DNA of 57,880 nucleotides from DATGUN01 sp035301285 (GTDB lineage: Bacteria; Bacillota; Bacilli; Bacillales; Amphibacillaceae): contig DATGUN010000048.1 in assembly GCA_035301285.1 (NCBI GenBank), positions 1 through 57,880 of the forward strand. Direction: 5' to 3'. The translations under genes and the position numbers were made by a program. Below are positions 41,462-51,426 of this stretch, in pieces. The notes beneath the pieces were generated by a model that had not been told where the DNA came from, did no database searches, and saw only the letters and a program-made list of their open reading frames with translations. The stretch's first letter is position 1, and the number at the start of each line of letters is the position of its first letter.

Positions 41462-42941
41462 TGAAGAGAATGTACATAAAGACACATCACATATGTATTT
41501 ACCCCCCAAGCGCATGAATCCCGCGGATACCATCTTCCGCTTTATCAAAACAATCAAGGATACCATTTTAGGAATCGGAGTTGGGGCACTCGCTTTGATC
41601 AAACAGTCGCCGATGTACGCGTTACTGTTTATCGGGGCCTTCCTATTGTTGATGCTCATCATCAGTTTCTTCTCTTGGATGCGGCATACATATCGTGTAG
41701 AGGACGGAGAACTGCGGGTGGAAAAGGGTATTTTCATCCGAAAAAAAAGCTATATTTCCATTAATCGGATTCATAAAATCGATTTTACCGCTAATGTGTT
41801 ACATCGGATACTCAAACTGGTGCAAGTAAGTGTCGATACCGCTGCGGGCGGCGAGGGGGAAGTCTTGTCGGCTGTTAAGTTACAAGATGCTCAACGGTTG
41901 CGGAAAGCGTTAAAAAATGGCCGGTCTGAGGAACAGCCCGAAACGCTGGATGAAGGGAATATCCAGGCCTATCCAAACAAAAGAATCCACGCCAAGCATT
42001 TGTTTATAGCGGGTATGACATCCGGAAGCGCTGGTTTTCTCGTTTTGGGCGGTCTGTTTTTATTTTCGCAAGTACAGCAGTTTATCCCTGAAGCAGCTTA
42101 TAAGCAAGGGATTGATTATTTGGTTCAACTTAGCATCGTGTTCATCATTATGGCGATTGTATTGGGTTTCATTGCTTTATGGATGGTGGCCACGCTCGGG
42201 ACAGTCATCAAATACGGCCATTTCACGATTGAAAAACATACCGATGAGCTGTTTATCAAACGTGGTTTGTTGGAAACCAAGGAATTGACGATTCCCTATG
42301 ATCGGATTCAAGCGATTGAAGTCCAACAGAATATTTTACGAAAACCGTTGAAATATTCCCGTGTCATTGCAATTACAGCGGGTCATGGGACGGATGCGAA
42401 CGAAGACAATCCGATTATTTTTCCGCTTCTTCCAGATAAAGATGTCGATGATTTTCTAGCTGAGTTTGTTCCGGGCTATGAGGGGATTGATGAGATGGTC
42501 ATACCCCTTGATAAAAAAGGATTGAAATATTATATGGTGAAGCACGGATTATTATTTATCCTGGCATTGATACCGGTCTTATATTTATTTCCTGTGTTTA
42601 GCTGGATACCCGGGATACTGGGACTCATATGGATAGGGTTCGGATGGATGAAATTCAGGGAAACGGGTTATCGGATCGATGGGAGGCGCATGTTCACAAG
42701 CAACTGGCAAAGTCTTACGAGAGGGCGGTGCGTTTTTTACCGTCACCGTGTACAATCGTATCAAAAATATCAGCATAAATTGCAGCAGATGGAAAACCTG
42801 GCAACCGCTGACTTTTCAATCATCAGCCTTGGAGGTAGAGCGACACTTCGTCATTTGAATGATGAAGATGCCAATGTGATTGGTGATTGGAATTCCAGGA
42901 GAAATAGTGTGAACGCTAGTCACGAAGATGAAGTGGATTAA
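41451..42941 (+). CDS. ydbT: YdbT-like membrane protein with tandem bacterial PH domains
   Basis: A 496-residue protein, close to YdbT in length. It has two pairs of membrane helices in the first 270 residues and another pair near 370-410. These are interleaved with three bPH2-type domains (VEDGELRVEKGIFIRKKSYISINRIHKID; IEKHTDELFIKRGLLETKELTIPYDRIQAIEVQQ; and a C-terminal YRIDGRRMFTSN region). It probably forms a complex with YdbS in the membrane. ATG 41451 overlaps the end of ydbS, which is typical coupling. The ribosome binding site is AAGGGTGG. Confidence 0.9.
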   Translation: MMYDEENVHKDTSHMYLPPKRMNPADTIFRFIKTIKDTILGIGVGALALIKQSPMYALLFIGAFLLLMLIISFFSWMRHTYRVEDGELRVEKGIFIRKKSYISINRIHKIDFTANVLHRILKLVQVSVDTAAGGEGEVLSAVKLQDAQRLRKALKNGRSEEQPETLDEGNIQAYPNKRIHAKHLFIAGMTSGSAGFLVLGGLFLFSQVQQFIPEAAYKQGIDYLVQLSIVFIIMAIVLGFIALWMVATLGTVIKYGHFTIEKHTDELFIKRGLLETKELTIPYDRIQAIEVQQNILRKPLKYSRVIAITAGHGTDANEDNPIIFPLLPDKDVDDFLAEFVPGYEGIDEMVIPLDKKGLKYYMVKHGLLFILALIPVLYLFPVFSWIPGILGLIWIGFGWMKFRETGYRIDGRRMFTSNWQSLTRGRCVFYRHRVQSYQKYQHKLQQMENLATADFSIISLGGRATLRHLNDEDANVIGDWNSRRNSVNASHEDEVD

Positions 42942-43165
42942 GATACCTTTTTAAGCAGGGGCATTACAGGATGACTACATGTGTTAAAACGTCACTCTGA
43001 TTGAACGAACGGCAAGGTTGACACTGTTCTATACAGCGGAAGTGGTAGGTAAAAGGCAATATGAAATAACCATGTTATATGTGATGGGCCGTTTCATGTG
43101 ATTCCTATTTGCGGTTCCCCATTGATTCATACCTTGACATGATATATGGTGTGCGGATCGATATC

Positions 43166-43717
43166 TTATTTAAAGTGTTTCATGGCCTTCGCATATGCTT
43201 TATAATCACTATCTGAAAACAGAACCATGGTCACATGTGATGGATGTGCGTGACTTTCCAAAAAGCGCCTGATCGTCCCTATGGCGATGGATGCTGCGCG
43301 CTCCACCGGAAAACGGTAAATACCTGTTGAAATCGATGGGAAACAGATTTTACCCAGACGTTTGTCCGAGGCTATTTCCAGTGCATGTCGGTAACAATTG
43401 GTGAGGAGCTCATCTTTTTCCGATTCATCACCACCCCATACTGGACCGACGGTATGAATGACATAAGAAGCGGGCAGTAGATACCCTTCCGTGATAACAG
43501 CTTCACCTGTACCAAGGTGTTCACCGCCGAGTTCCTCATCACGGATTTGTTTACATTCCTCACTCAGTCTATTGCCGGCAGCTCGGTGGATTGCCCCGTC
43601 AACACCACCGCCGCCCATGAGGGAACCATTGGCAGCATTGATGATTGCATCCGCTTCCTCTTCTGTAATGTCGCCTATTTTCAATTCTAATGTATGACCA
43701 TTGATGTTTTGTTCCAT
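43166..43717 (-). CDS. macrodomain protein (O-acetyl-ADP-ribose deacetylase-type)
   Basis: A 183-residue single macrodomain: LKIGDITEEEADAIINAANGSLMGGGGVDGAIHRAAG near the N-terminus (the NAAN and GGGGVDGAIH loops bind ADP-ribose), then YVIHTVGPVW and FPSISTGIYRFPVERAA. It should remove acetyl or ADP-ribosyl groups from small molecules or proteins. ATG 43717 has GGGAGG upstream; a longer frame start lacks one. It is a lone gene. Confidence 0.93.
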   Translation of the reverse strand: MEQNINGHTLELKIGDITEEEADAIINAANGSLMGGGGVDGAIHRAAGNRLSEECKQIRDEELGGEHLGTGEAVITEGYLLPASYVIHTVGPVWGGDESEKDELLTNCYRHALEIASDKRLGKICFPSISTGIYRFPVERAASIAIGTIRRFLESHAHPSHVTMVLFSDSDYKAYAKAMKHFK

Positions 43718-44063
43718 CCCATTTACCTCCCGATGTAACATATTCCACTCCATAATCTTAATATTCCCTTTTACGTGTACATATAAACTATGAGACTATA
43801 GGTATCCATTTTTATAGGGTATCTAAGGATGGACACGTAAATAAAAAAACAAATGCGTTTTAACGTGTTAAGGTCTATATGAATCGATTATTTCCAATTA
43901 TATGTGTATAAATGCCATTATAGTGAATTTAAATAATGTACATGTATCTGGTAAACTGAATAAATATCATATGAATGATTGGCCAAAAGTGATAATAACG
44001 TTCGAACATATGCGGAGTACTCCTCATAGCGCCCTTCTAGGGTAATTTTTAAGGAGTGTTTAG
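43718..44063. other. divergent spacer between macrodomain gene and nhaC
   Basis: AT-rich with no coding signal. It holds a 9-bp inverted repeat TTTACGTGT...ACACGTAAA about 60 bases apart and a short palindrome TTAAC-GT-GTTAA (43860-43871). Either could be regulatory; no promoter pair was certain. AAGGAG precedes nhaC. Confidence 0.4.
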
Positions 44064-45488
44064 ATGGATTCTAAAGTGAAAAAGCCATCTTTTTTATATG
44101 CCATTGGAGTTATGTGCATGGTGGTGGCGATTATTTCGATAGGGATGCTTGTTTTTGGGGCATCTATCCAGATTATGATGTTGGCTGCATTGCTTGCTAC
44201 AATACCTTGTATCACAAGGCTTGGATACACATTCAAGGAAGTTGAACAGAATGCTTATGAATCCATGTTGAAAGCTTTGCAACCTGGTTTTATCATAGCA
44301 ACGGTCGGTATTTTAATCGGTTCGTGGATGGCATCGGGTACTGTTCCGACTATTATTTATTACGGGATTGAAGCTATTTCACCTCAGTTTTTTCTTGTGA
44401 CGGCCCTTATTTTATGTTCAGTTGTCTCAATGGCGACAGGTGCATCCTGGGCAACGCTTGGAACGGCTGGGGTTGCCATGATGGGTGTGGGTCATAGTAT
44501 GGGGATCCCGGTTGGTATGACTGCAGGTGCGGTCGTGAGTGGCTCTTTTTTTGGTGATAAGATGTCGCCGTTATCTGATAGTACCAACCTATCAGCGGCT
44601 ATTGTAGGTATTGATGTCATGGATCATATTAAGCATATGCTACTGACCACAGGTCCCGCTTATGTGATTTCGGCGATTATTTTTACCGTTTTAGGTTGGA
44701 TATATGGTGGGTCAAGTGTCGAAGCTCCTGATGTTGAACAGTTGACAGGATTTCTGTCGGAGAATTTTCACCTTGGTTTGATACCTATGATCCCGCCAGT
44801 TATTGTAATTACTTTACTTGTCATGCGTAAACCGCCCGTTCCATCAATATTTATCGGAGCCATCACTGGTGCAGCAATTGCGGTTCTTTATCAAGGTTTC
44901 AGAACAAAAGAGATATTCGATATCCTTTATGATGGTTATTCTGATAGCGCCGGCATTGCTATTGTTGATGATTTGCTGCAACAAGGCGGGTTGCTAAGTA
45001 TGCTTCCATTGGTTGCACTTTATTTGTTTGCGATTGGTCTAGGCGGTATATTGTATAACTATGGTATTCTGGAAGCTATATTGGAACGCGTTATGTCGCG
45101 GATCAAAAGCAGGGGAGCGCTTGTGGGTACATCTGTATTCACAGGTTATGCTATGCTGGGTATCGGTGGATCATTCTCATTCTCAGGAGTGATGACAGGT
45201 ACCCTTTTGAAACCATTATACGATAAGCATGATATACCGCCGGAGAATCTATCGCGTACAATTGAAGATACGGCAACCTTAAGTGCACCACTTGTCCCGT
45301 GGACAGCAGGTGGTTTATTCACAACGGCCGCACTTGGTTTGTCCCCGGTTGTATATCTTCCCTTTGCCTTTCTGGCGCTGATTACTCCGATTTTTACTCT
45401 TATATATGGATTTACAGGCAAGGCAATGAACTTGGATAACCAAAAAAACGTGAATCAAAAAGAAAATGTGAAAAAAAAGACGGCATAA
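44064..45488 (+). CDS. nhaC: NhaC-family Na+/H+ antiporter
   Basis: A 474-residue protein with about 12 membrane helices. NhaC features are MLAALLATIP, LIGSWMASGTVPTIIYYG, TGASWATLGTAGVAMMGVG, SGSFFGDKMSPLSDSTNLSAAIVG and the late EDTATLSAPLVPWTAGG. It exports sodium in exchange for protons, giving salt and alkali tolerance. The C-terminus is a Lys/Asn-rich cytoplasmic tail. AAGGAGTG precedes the ATG, and a strong terminator follows, so it is monocistronic. Malate/lactate antiporters (MleN) are in the same family and cannot be excluded. Confidence 0.9.
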   Translation: MDSKVKKPSFLYAIGVMCMVVAIISIGMLVFGASIQIMMLAALLATIPCITRLGYTFKEVEQNAYESMLKALQPGFIIATVGILIGSWMASGTVPTIIYYGIEAISPQFFLVTALILCSVVSMATGASWATLGTAGVAMMGVGHSMGIPVGMTAGAVVSGSFFGDKMSPLSDSTNLSAAIVGIDVMDHIKHMLLTTGPAYVISAIIFTVLGWIYGGSSVEAPDVEQLTGFLSENFHLGLIPMIPPVIVITLLVMRKPPVPSIFIGAITGAAIAVLYQGFRTKEIFDILYDGYSDSAGIAIVDDLLQQGGLLSMLPLVALYLFAIGLGGILYNYGILEAILERVMSRIKSRGALVGTSVFTGYAMLGIGGSFSFSGVMTGTLLKPLYDKHDIPPENLSRTIEDTATLSAPLVPWTAGGLFTTAALGLSPVVYLPFAFLALITPIFTLIYGFTGKAMNLDNQKNVNQKENVKKKTA

Positions 45489-45492
45489 AATA

Positions 45493-45537
45493 GGAACTGC
45501 CTAGGGAAACGATACCTGGGCAGTTCTTATTTTTTTG
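45493..45537 (+). terminator. strong terminator after nhaC
   Basis: GGAACTGCCTAGG (45493-45505) pairs with CCTGGGCAGTTC (45515-45526) with one G-U pair, followed by TTATTTTTTT. Confidence 0.92.
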
Positions 45538-45652
45538 GCTGGAAAGAACGATACAATTTTTTTAAATAGGGGCATACGGGGATGTCGTTTTATATACTTG
45601 CTTTTTTATTTGTCCGTTCTTTCAAGTAATAGTTCTCAGTGCGATTTACTTT

Positions 45653-46897
45653 TTAGTAGCTATGCTCTTGTTCCGATGTCATTTTTTTATACCGAAAGCT
45701 TTGGCGATAACCATATGTTATGTTGCGTATTTTTTGATCGTCCTCCAAACCGGCTCCCATCGCACTGACAATTGTGGCGATGGATGCCTCAATCCAAGCG
45801 ACACGCATATAACTGATGAAAGTTGTGGTGTCGTTTTTGGGTGTGATCGTCTCAAGATAGTCTGGCGGAATGAATATAGCGGCTGCCATGAAAAACAGGA
45901 CATACAGGACGATGTAATAGGCCGCTACATCTATGATCAGAGTCGAGAAGGTCGCCAAGTTATACAAACGTCGTATAGGCGGCTTGTTTTTACTCGATGG
46001 ATTTTCCCATAAGTGGTGTGCGGCGATGAGCCAGACAACCAGACCAAGGATAGCTGCAATCATCATGAAGCTTAGGCGTGTGGGCGAGAAAGTTTGCCCC
46101 CAAACCCATATCGTCGGGAAAATGAGTGCAAATGCACCCGTTGTAAAAGCGATGGCGATGACACTTTTAAAAGATGACATGATTTTCAGTGGGTTATTGG
46201 CAAACGTCATGCCGATCATAATCCGCAATAAACCGATTATTTTTGGGTAAATGAGAAAACGGACATCAATATGTGCGCTGTTTGACTCATTATCTGTATC
46301 GGAATCGAAACGTTTATCACTTTTTGCGTCGTGTGATGGCTTCGTATTCTTTGCCTTAGGTATGTCAGGGTTACTTTGCCGATGGATGAACATGATCGGA
46401 AAACGTTGTCTGAACGACTGTTTATTTAACTTTTTTACGTTTTTGTGCCTGTCTTGGACACGAGATTGTTTTCCTTCGGCTTGTGCCTGTTTAATTTGGT
46501 AATAGGTATGCATTTCGCTTACCAAGCGGGTGATGGTCCGGTTGATTCTCTTTTGCATAGGTGGCCATCCGTATGATGGCAGTGATATTTGTGCCACTTG
46601 GTATGTAAAACTGATATCAGCCGCAACGATTTTGCTATTGTGAAATATAGGCAGGTCCGTGACACAAATGGCGAAATCCCATCCTTTATGTTGCTTGATT
46701 GCGGCGGCGTTATAGAGAATGTCATGCGCTGTTTCAGCAGCTCCGGTCAATGGGTCGACGACAGATTCGACTTCCCACTCGATCTTGTTGTCAATGGTTG
46801 CACTGAATTTTTCCGGCAGTCGGCCGATGAGGCGGCTGATAATATCCGCTGCACGTTCTGGAGCCGCAATGATACCTACTTTGAGGTTCTCGGTCAT
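45653..46897 (-). CDS. membrane protein of unknown function, tandem paralog B
   Basis: A 414-residue protein. The N-terminal soluble domain (about 1-150) carries LKVGIIAAPERAADI, then VDPLTGAAE and WDFAICVTDLPIF and VAQISLPSYGWPPMQKRI. A polar Lys/Asp/Ser linker (about 150-210) follows, then four membrane helices with MTFANNPLKIMSSFK, HHLWENP and a C-terminal RNITYGYRQSFRY. It aligns along its length with the gene just upstream. I do not recognise the family. The soluble domain lacks a signal peptide, so it is probably cytosolic. It starts 37 bases after the first paralog on the same strand. Confidence 0.85.
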   Translation of the reverse strand: MTENLKVGIIAAPERAADIISRLIGRLPEKFSATIDNKIEWEVESVVDPLTGAAETAHDILYNAAAIKQHKGWDFAICVTDLPIFHNSKIVAADISFTYQVAQISLPSYGWPPMQKRINRTITRLVSEMHTYYQIKQAQAEGKQSRVQDRHKNVKKLNKQSFRQRFPIMFIHRQSNPDIPKAKNTKPSHDAKSDKRFDSDTDNESNSAHIDVRFLIYPKIIGLLRIMIGMTFANNPLKIMSSFKSVIAIAFTTGAFALIFPTIWVWGQTFSPTRLSFMMIAAILGLVVWLIAAHHLWENPSSKNKPPIRRLYNLATFSTLIIDVAAYYIVLYVLFFMAAAIFIPPDYLETITPKNDTTTFISYMRVAWIEASIATIVSAMGAGLEDDQKIRNITYGYRQSFRYKKMTSEQEHSY

Positions 46898-46934
46898 TTG
46901 TATCCCAGCCCTTCTTCACAAAATTCCACGATGA

Positions 46935-48176
46935 TCATGAGGTTTTATACGCACTGTTATCTGCATGATCTTTTTCATATTGGTCCTGTATTTCATAATA
47001 ACGATTGATCTGGCGGTAAGAATAGGTAATTTCTCGGATCGTATCTTCGTTTTCTCCCGCTGTTCCGATTGACCCGGCCAATGTGCCAAGCGATGCGCTC
47101 AGCCATGTCAATCGGACATAGTGTATAAAAGAGGCATTCCCGTCAATGTTCGTTGCTGCTTCAAACAAATGCGCCGGCACAAATATATAGAGCGTTGCCA
47201 GAAAAAGGCAAAACAAGGCTAAGTAATTGATGATGACAATAACGGAAAGCGTTGAAACCGTCGTGATATTATAAAGCTTTCGCAGTCGGATGTCGCCTTT
47301 TTTCGTAGGCTTTTCCCATAGATTATGGGCAAATATCATCCAGACCACCATCGCAATCATAGCGGCAATCATTAAGGTCGAAAACCGTGGGACACTATAA
47401 ATGGTGCTGAGTTCCCAAGGTGTTGGAAAAAGAGTAATATAAATGCCTGTTCCAAACGCCAGCATCAATACTTTCTTGAAAGAAAAAAGCGCTCGCCATG
47501 GCCGGTTCGCAAACACCATGCCAGCCAGTATACGAAGCCAGCCGATGAATTTGGACCGGATGATATAACGGAGGTCTGAGCGTTTTCCGGTATCCTCCTG
47601 TGTTTTTTCATTTTGTTCATCATGTTCATTCTGACTGGATGTTGTTGTGTGTGGGTTTCCCTTCTCATCATGTAGATCAACCCGTGTGACAGCTTTGAAC
47701 GGGTCACCTCGATTTGCTTTTCGTTGCTTACGATATTCTTTCCGTGTCATTCCCCCAGCTTTGATAGAGGATTCTTTCGCTTTTTCAGGGTACATATCTT
47801 TGATGACTTGGCAGATGGTCTGTTTAATGCGTTGCTTTAACGGAAAAAAGCCAAATGCTGGAATCGATATCAGTGCGACCTTGTCATCGTGATTGATTTC
47901 GGCCATGATGACATGTTTATCCATGAAATGGGGGAGATCCGTCAAACAGATCATATAATCCCAGTTATTTTTATTCTTTAAATCGATCACTTTATCCATA
48001 AGTTCATTCATATATTCGGCTGAACCGATCAGCGGATCGATGACGATTTCGGGTTTCCATGATGTCTGTTCATCGACTTGATTCCCGAGTAGATCCGGGA
48101 GATCATCGACGATTTTCCCTGTAAGCACCGTTGGCAAATCCGGTGATGGAACAAGGCCCAGCTTCAGGGTTTCCAT
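46935..48176 (-). CDS. membrane protein of unknown function, tandem paralog A
   Basis: A 413-residue protein with the same plan as its neighbour: soluble domain (LKLGLVPSPDLPTVL, VIDPLIGSAE, WDYMICLTDLPHF, VALISIPAFGFFPLKQRI), a charged linker (about 150-200) and four membrane helices (GMVFANRPWRALFSFK, HNLWEKP, REITYSYRQINRYY at the end). Shared motifs DPL-G-AE, C-TDLP-F, FAN-P and ITY-YRQ mark a conserved family. AAAGGGGGG precedes the ATG. It is first of a two-gene operon with paralog B. No homolog of known role comes to mind. Confidence 0.85.
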   Translation of the reverse strand: METLKLGLVPSPDLPTVLTGKIVDDLPDLLGNQVDEQTSWKPEIVIDPLIGSAEYMNELMDKVIDLKNKNNWDYMICLTDLPHFMDKHVIMAEINHDDKVALISIPAFGFFPLKQRIKQTICQVIKDMYPEKAKESSIKAGGMTRKEYRKQRKANRGDPFKAVTRVDLHDEKGNPHTTTSSQNEHDEQNEKTQEDTGKRSDLRYIIRSKFIGWLRILAGMVFANRPWRALFSFKKVLMLAFGTGIYITLFPTPWELSTIYSVPRFSTLMIAAMIAMVVWMIFAHNLWEKPTKKGDIRLRKLYNITTVSTLSVIVIINYLALFCLFLATLYIFVPAHLFEAATNIDGNASFIHYVRLTWLSASLGTLAGSIGTAGENEDTIREITYSYRQINRYYEIQDQYEKDHADNSAYKTS

Positions 48177-48436
48177 TTTTATGCCCCCCTTTAGAGGTTT
48201 ATGTAAATATCTTGTTGAATTCGGGTTTCAGTGAATGATGTGAGTTCCTCGTTTTAAAAGAACGGTAATAATATAATTTACCCGTTTTATAAAGGGATTA
48301 ATCTACCCCTGAAAACGGTGCATCAGGGAGGGGGTAAATGACCTGCACTCATGCCGTCTGATGGTATCTATGGATACAACATGTTTCTGCATACCTTCAA
48401 AAGGGAAAAATATAATAGATAGGAGGATGTGCCCCT

Positions 48437-49039
48437 ATGAAAAAAATTCAAGACCATTTCAAAAAACCAAAGGGAATGATCGGAAGATTGGTTGGCAAAC
48501 AAATGGCATTGGAAAATAAAACATTGAATGAATGGACGGTCAGGCAATTGGACATATATCCAGAAAGTAACGTATTGGAAATAGGATATGGCCCGGGATA
48601 CGCCCTGGATTTTATTTTGAATCATTATGAGAATGTCCATGTAGACGGCATTGATATATCGGGAACGATGAAAGAAGAGGCATCACATCGACTGGAGCCG
48701 GGAGCTGAGAGCGATGGGGAGGTTGGTCTTTTTGTTGGCGATATAGCCGAAACACCTATACGCGAACAGTATTATGATATCGTATTTTCCGTTAACAATT
48801 ATACATTGTGGGAAAATCGATACGATGGTCTCAGACATATCTACTCGGGGCTGGTTTCCCAGGGCAAAATTGCGATTACGGTTCAACCCCGGCAAGAGGA
48901 TGTCAAAACGGATCAAGAAAACAGATTTGCCAGAGAAATCGTAAACGATCTTGAAGAAACGGGGTTTACAAAGATCGTGGTGCAGTATAAACGACTTTCA
49001 CCGAAGACGGCGGTCTGTGTTACTGCTATTAAACCATGA
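48437..49039 (+). CDS. class I SAM-dependent methyltransferase
   Basis: A 200-residue protein with motif I VLEIGYGPGYALDF (about 46-59), the acidic end of strand 2 VDGIDIS and a third motif DIVFSVNNYTLWEN. The N-terminus has FKKPKGMIGRLVGKQMALENKTLNEWTV, common in a Bacillus group of small methyltransferases. The substrate is unknown. AGGAGGATG precedes the ATG. It stands alone. Confidence 0.9.
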   Translation: MKKIQDHFKKPKGMIGRLVGKQMALENKTLNEWTVRQLDIYPESNVLEIGYGPGYALDFILNHYENVHVDGIDISGTMKEEASHRLEPGAESDGEVGLFVGDIAETPIREQYYDIVFSVNNYTLWENRYDGLRHIYSGLVSQGKIAITVQPRQEDVKTDQENRFAREIVNDLEETGFTKIVVQYKRLSPKTAVCVTAIKP

Positions 49040-49204
49040 GGGATGTTTACACATTTACTTTATACGGGAAAATAGATTAATACGCATTATTTTAGGAGAT
49101 GATGTGAAGATATTAAACGTATGGTAATGAGAAGCCCACGCATAGGATTGATTGGGACCATCAACCAACAATATTTTTTAAAATATGAAAAGGAGATTTT
49201 TATC

Positions 49205-49405
49205 ATGAAAAAATACACAGTAGCTCCGAATAAAGACGCCACTGTATGGTTTATCAAAATGGAAGATGTCGCACCATTGGAAGAATATGATGAATTTGAT
49301 AAGTCCGTTGAGGCTGGTTTTCGAATTGCACAGGAAAATAAACCGAGTACCTTAACGATTTTGGATGAAAATCATGACATCCAGGATAAACATACGTTCA
49401 AATGA
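49205..49405 (+). CDS. DUF2188-like small protein
   Basis: A 66-residue protein beginning MKKYTVAPNKDATVWFIKMEDV and ending with STLTILDENHDIQDKHTF, the short two-strand, one-helix pattern of DUF2188. The central FDKSVEAGFRIAQENKPS aligns with the usual helix. ATG 49205 has AAAAGGAGA upstream; a longer frame start is unsupported. Function unknown. Confidence 0.78.
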   Translation: MKKYTVAPNKDATVWFIKMEDVAPLEEYDEFDKSVEAGFRIAQENKPSTLTILDENHDIQDKHTFK

Positions 49406-49453
49406 TGCTATTTTCAAACGGGATATTCTGTTTGGAAACGGATGATGCTATAT

Positions 49454-49491
49454 GGCGCGGTGGAACATCGAACGTGTTCCATCGCCTTTTA
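49454..49491 (+). terminator. terminator after the DUF2188 gene
   Basis: TGGAACA/TGTTCCA with flanking GGCG/CGCC, followed by TTTTATT. Confidence 0.75.
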
Positions 49492-49571
49492 TTGTGGGTG
49501 ATTTTGTCTTTTCAATTTGTTCTCTAGATTTACAGCCATCGTTCATATACACTTAAGTAAATGGAGAAAGG

Positions 49572-50651
49572 ATGATTCGTATGGAAAGCTATCGCATCGG
49601 TATTATTGGAACGGGTTTTGGTGCTCGCGTTCACGCTCCCATGTTCCAACATCATGATGGGTTTGAAGTTGCCGCCATTGCCAGTGTGAGGGGAAATGTG
49701 GAAGCGGCTAAAGAGCAGAGTGGCATCACCAATGTATACACAGACTGGAGAAAAATGCTTGATGAAGAGTCATTGGATCTTGTGGTCGTTGCTTCAGCGG
49801 TGTTCTATCATAAAGAGATGGTCGAGGCAATTTTTGCCAAGGGCATTCACGTTTTATGTGAAAAACCAATGGCGTTCGATAGCACTGAAACAGAAGATAT
49901 GATGGCAGCACGTGATAAAGCGGAAAAGCTGGGCCTGATCAATCATGAATTCCGTTTTCTCCCAGCCCGTTCAAAAATTAAAGATATACTTGCTGATGGC
50001 CGATTAGGCAGCTTGGTACATGTCCGTTACGAGTTGGCACATCCCATTTATAAACCTCTCACGTCCAAACGGCGTGGATGGCTTGGACGCAAAGAAGACG
50101 GAGGCGGTCTGTTGAATGCACTCGGTTCCCATGCGATTGATTCATTGCATTGGTGGACGGGAAGCACCTTCAAGAGATTGATGGGACAACTGAACATACA
50201 TGCGCCTGAGTTTATGGATGAGCAAGGGAATGTCGAACAGCGGACAGCGGATGATGCCTATCAGATCATCGGAACGTTGAATAACAGTACGACTGTTACG
50301 ATGGATCTTGTCACAGCTGCCCGTAAGACCGATCATACAGCAAAACTGGAAGTGTACGGGGAAAAAGGAACGCTTATCATGTACGATGATCAGGATGTGT
50401 TGGTATCGATGGGGGATGGTGATTTTGAGAAGTTGGATTTAGCTGAGGAGCTGGAAATGCCAACAGGGATTCCACAAGCGGCCGCTCGTTATTATAATGC
50501 GTTTAAACCCATGATGGATGCCTTATACGATACATTGGAAACAGGTCATAGACACCCAACTTTGGCTACTTTCGAAAATGGTCGCGTCACCCAGAATGTC
50601 ATCGATGCGATAAGGGAATCCTCACAGGAAGGGAGACGCATCACATTATAG
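49572..50651 (+). CDS. Gfo/Idh/MocA-family NAD(P)-dependent oxidoreductase
   Basis: A 359-residue protein. The N-terminal Rossmann fold has YRIGIIGTGFGARVHAPMF, and CEKPMAF (the conserved EKP) is near residue 97. The C-terminal beta-sheet domain has GGGLLNALGSHAIDSLHWWTG with the catalytic His, and a closing ENGRVTQNVIDAIRESS. It acts on a sugar or polyol, but the substrate is unknown and no carbohydrate genes adjoin it. Start 49572 or 49581; both lie near GGAGAAAGG. Confidence 0.92.
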   Translation: MIRMESYRIGIIGTGFGARVHAPMFQHHDGFEVAAIASVRGNVEAAKEQSGITNVYTDWRKMLDEESLDLVVVASAVFYHKEMVEAIFAKGIHVLCEKPMAFDSTETEDMMAARDKAEKLGLINHEFRFLPARSKIKDILADGRLGSLVHVRYELAHPIYKPLTSKRRGWLGRKEDGGGLLNALGSHAIDSLHWWTGSTFKRLMGQLNIHAPEFMDEQGNVEQRTADDAYQIIGTLNNSTTVTMDLVTAARKTDHTAKLEVYGEKGTLIMYDDQDVLVSMGDGDFEKLDLAEELEMPTGIPQAAARYYNAFKPMMDALYDTLETGHRHPTLATFENGRVTQNVIDAIRESSQEGRRITL

Positions 50652-50785
50652 AATAATCTGTACGCTTTTGGCAGAAGCAGGTTTTTATCGCTCATGTCAA
50701 TTGCGGGAACTAAGTCAACATCAATCTATAAAACGTAGTGGCCATTCGTCACTAAGTTTAATATTTCGGGAGTCCCAGACCATGT

Positions 50786-51295
50786 TCAAAAATGTATCAA
50801 CTGTTTCCCTAGCCTGAAACTGAATGGAATGCTGATCACTAAGAATGCTCCCATGATCAATGTGCTGAAGATAAACGAGAGTACCGTGATGATTCCTAAA
50901 TCCAGTCCGGCATGAATAATCAAACCATTGATCGGTATGATGACAAGCACCCCTGTCATTAAACCGGGCGAATAGCTCCGTTCAATGATGGTCGAAACGA
51001 GATGTGGGAATATAATATTGATGATCATGGCACCCAGGAACCCGAAATAAGCATATTTGAACAGTCCGATATCTGGATAAAACATGTATAACGCCGTAAT
51101 GAGGTAAGCGAATCCGGTCACCCAAAGCAAGCCAAACAGGAATTGATCCTGCGTCACGACGTCATGCATTTTAACGTTTGCTTGAGTAGATGTTTGTTGA
51201 CGGGTCAGCCAAATACCTTCTTCTATATTGTGAATGGTAATGGCGAATAAAAACAGTATTGGAATAGCGCCACTCACGCCCAATCCCTCCTTCAT
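50786..51295 (-). CDS. HXXEE-domain membrane protein
   Basis: A 169-residue protein with about five helices. The name-giving motif is HNIEEG (about residue 22-27), followed by ...WL and later FPHL and INGLIIHAGLDLG, which complete the conserved polar set of HXXEE proteins. The role is unknown; some members sit beside transporters. It lies just downstream of the ABC importer genes on the same strand (131 bases), so co-transcription is possible. Confidence 0.8.
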   Translation of the reverse strand: MKEGLGVSGAIPILFLFAITIHNIEEGIWLTRQQTSTQANVKMHDVVTQDQFLFGLLWVTGFAYLITALYMFYPDIGLFKYAYFGFLGAMIINIIFPHLVSTIIERSYSPGLMTGVLVIIPINGLIIHAGLDLGIITVLSFIFSTLIMGAFLVISIPFSFRLGKQLIHF

Positions 51296-51426
51296 TTTAT
51301 ATCATGCGTCTTGAGTAAGCTTTCCTTGAAATCCGAAATCATGAGAGCTGCCCTCTGGACATGTCCCATCTATCATTATATCTAAAAAGGAGGGAAAGGG
51401 GTACTACGGTATGTCTCCCGTTCAAA

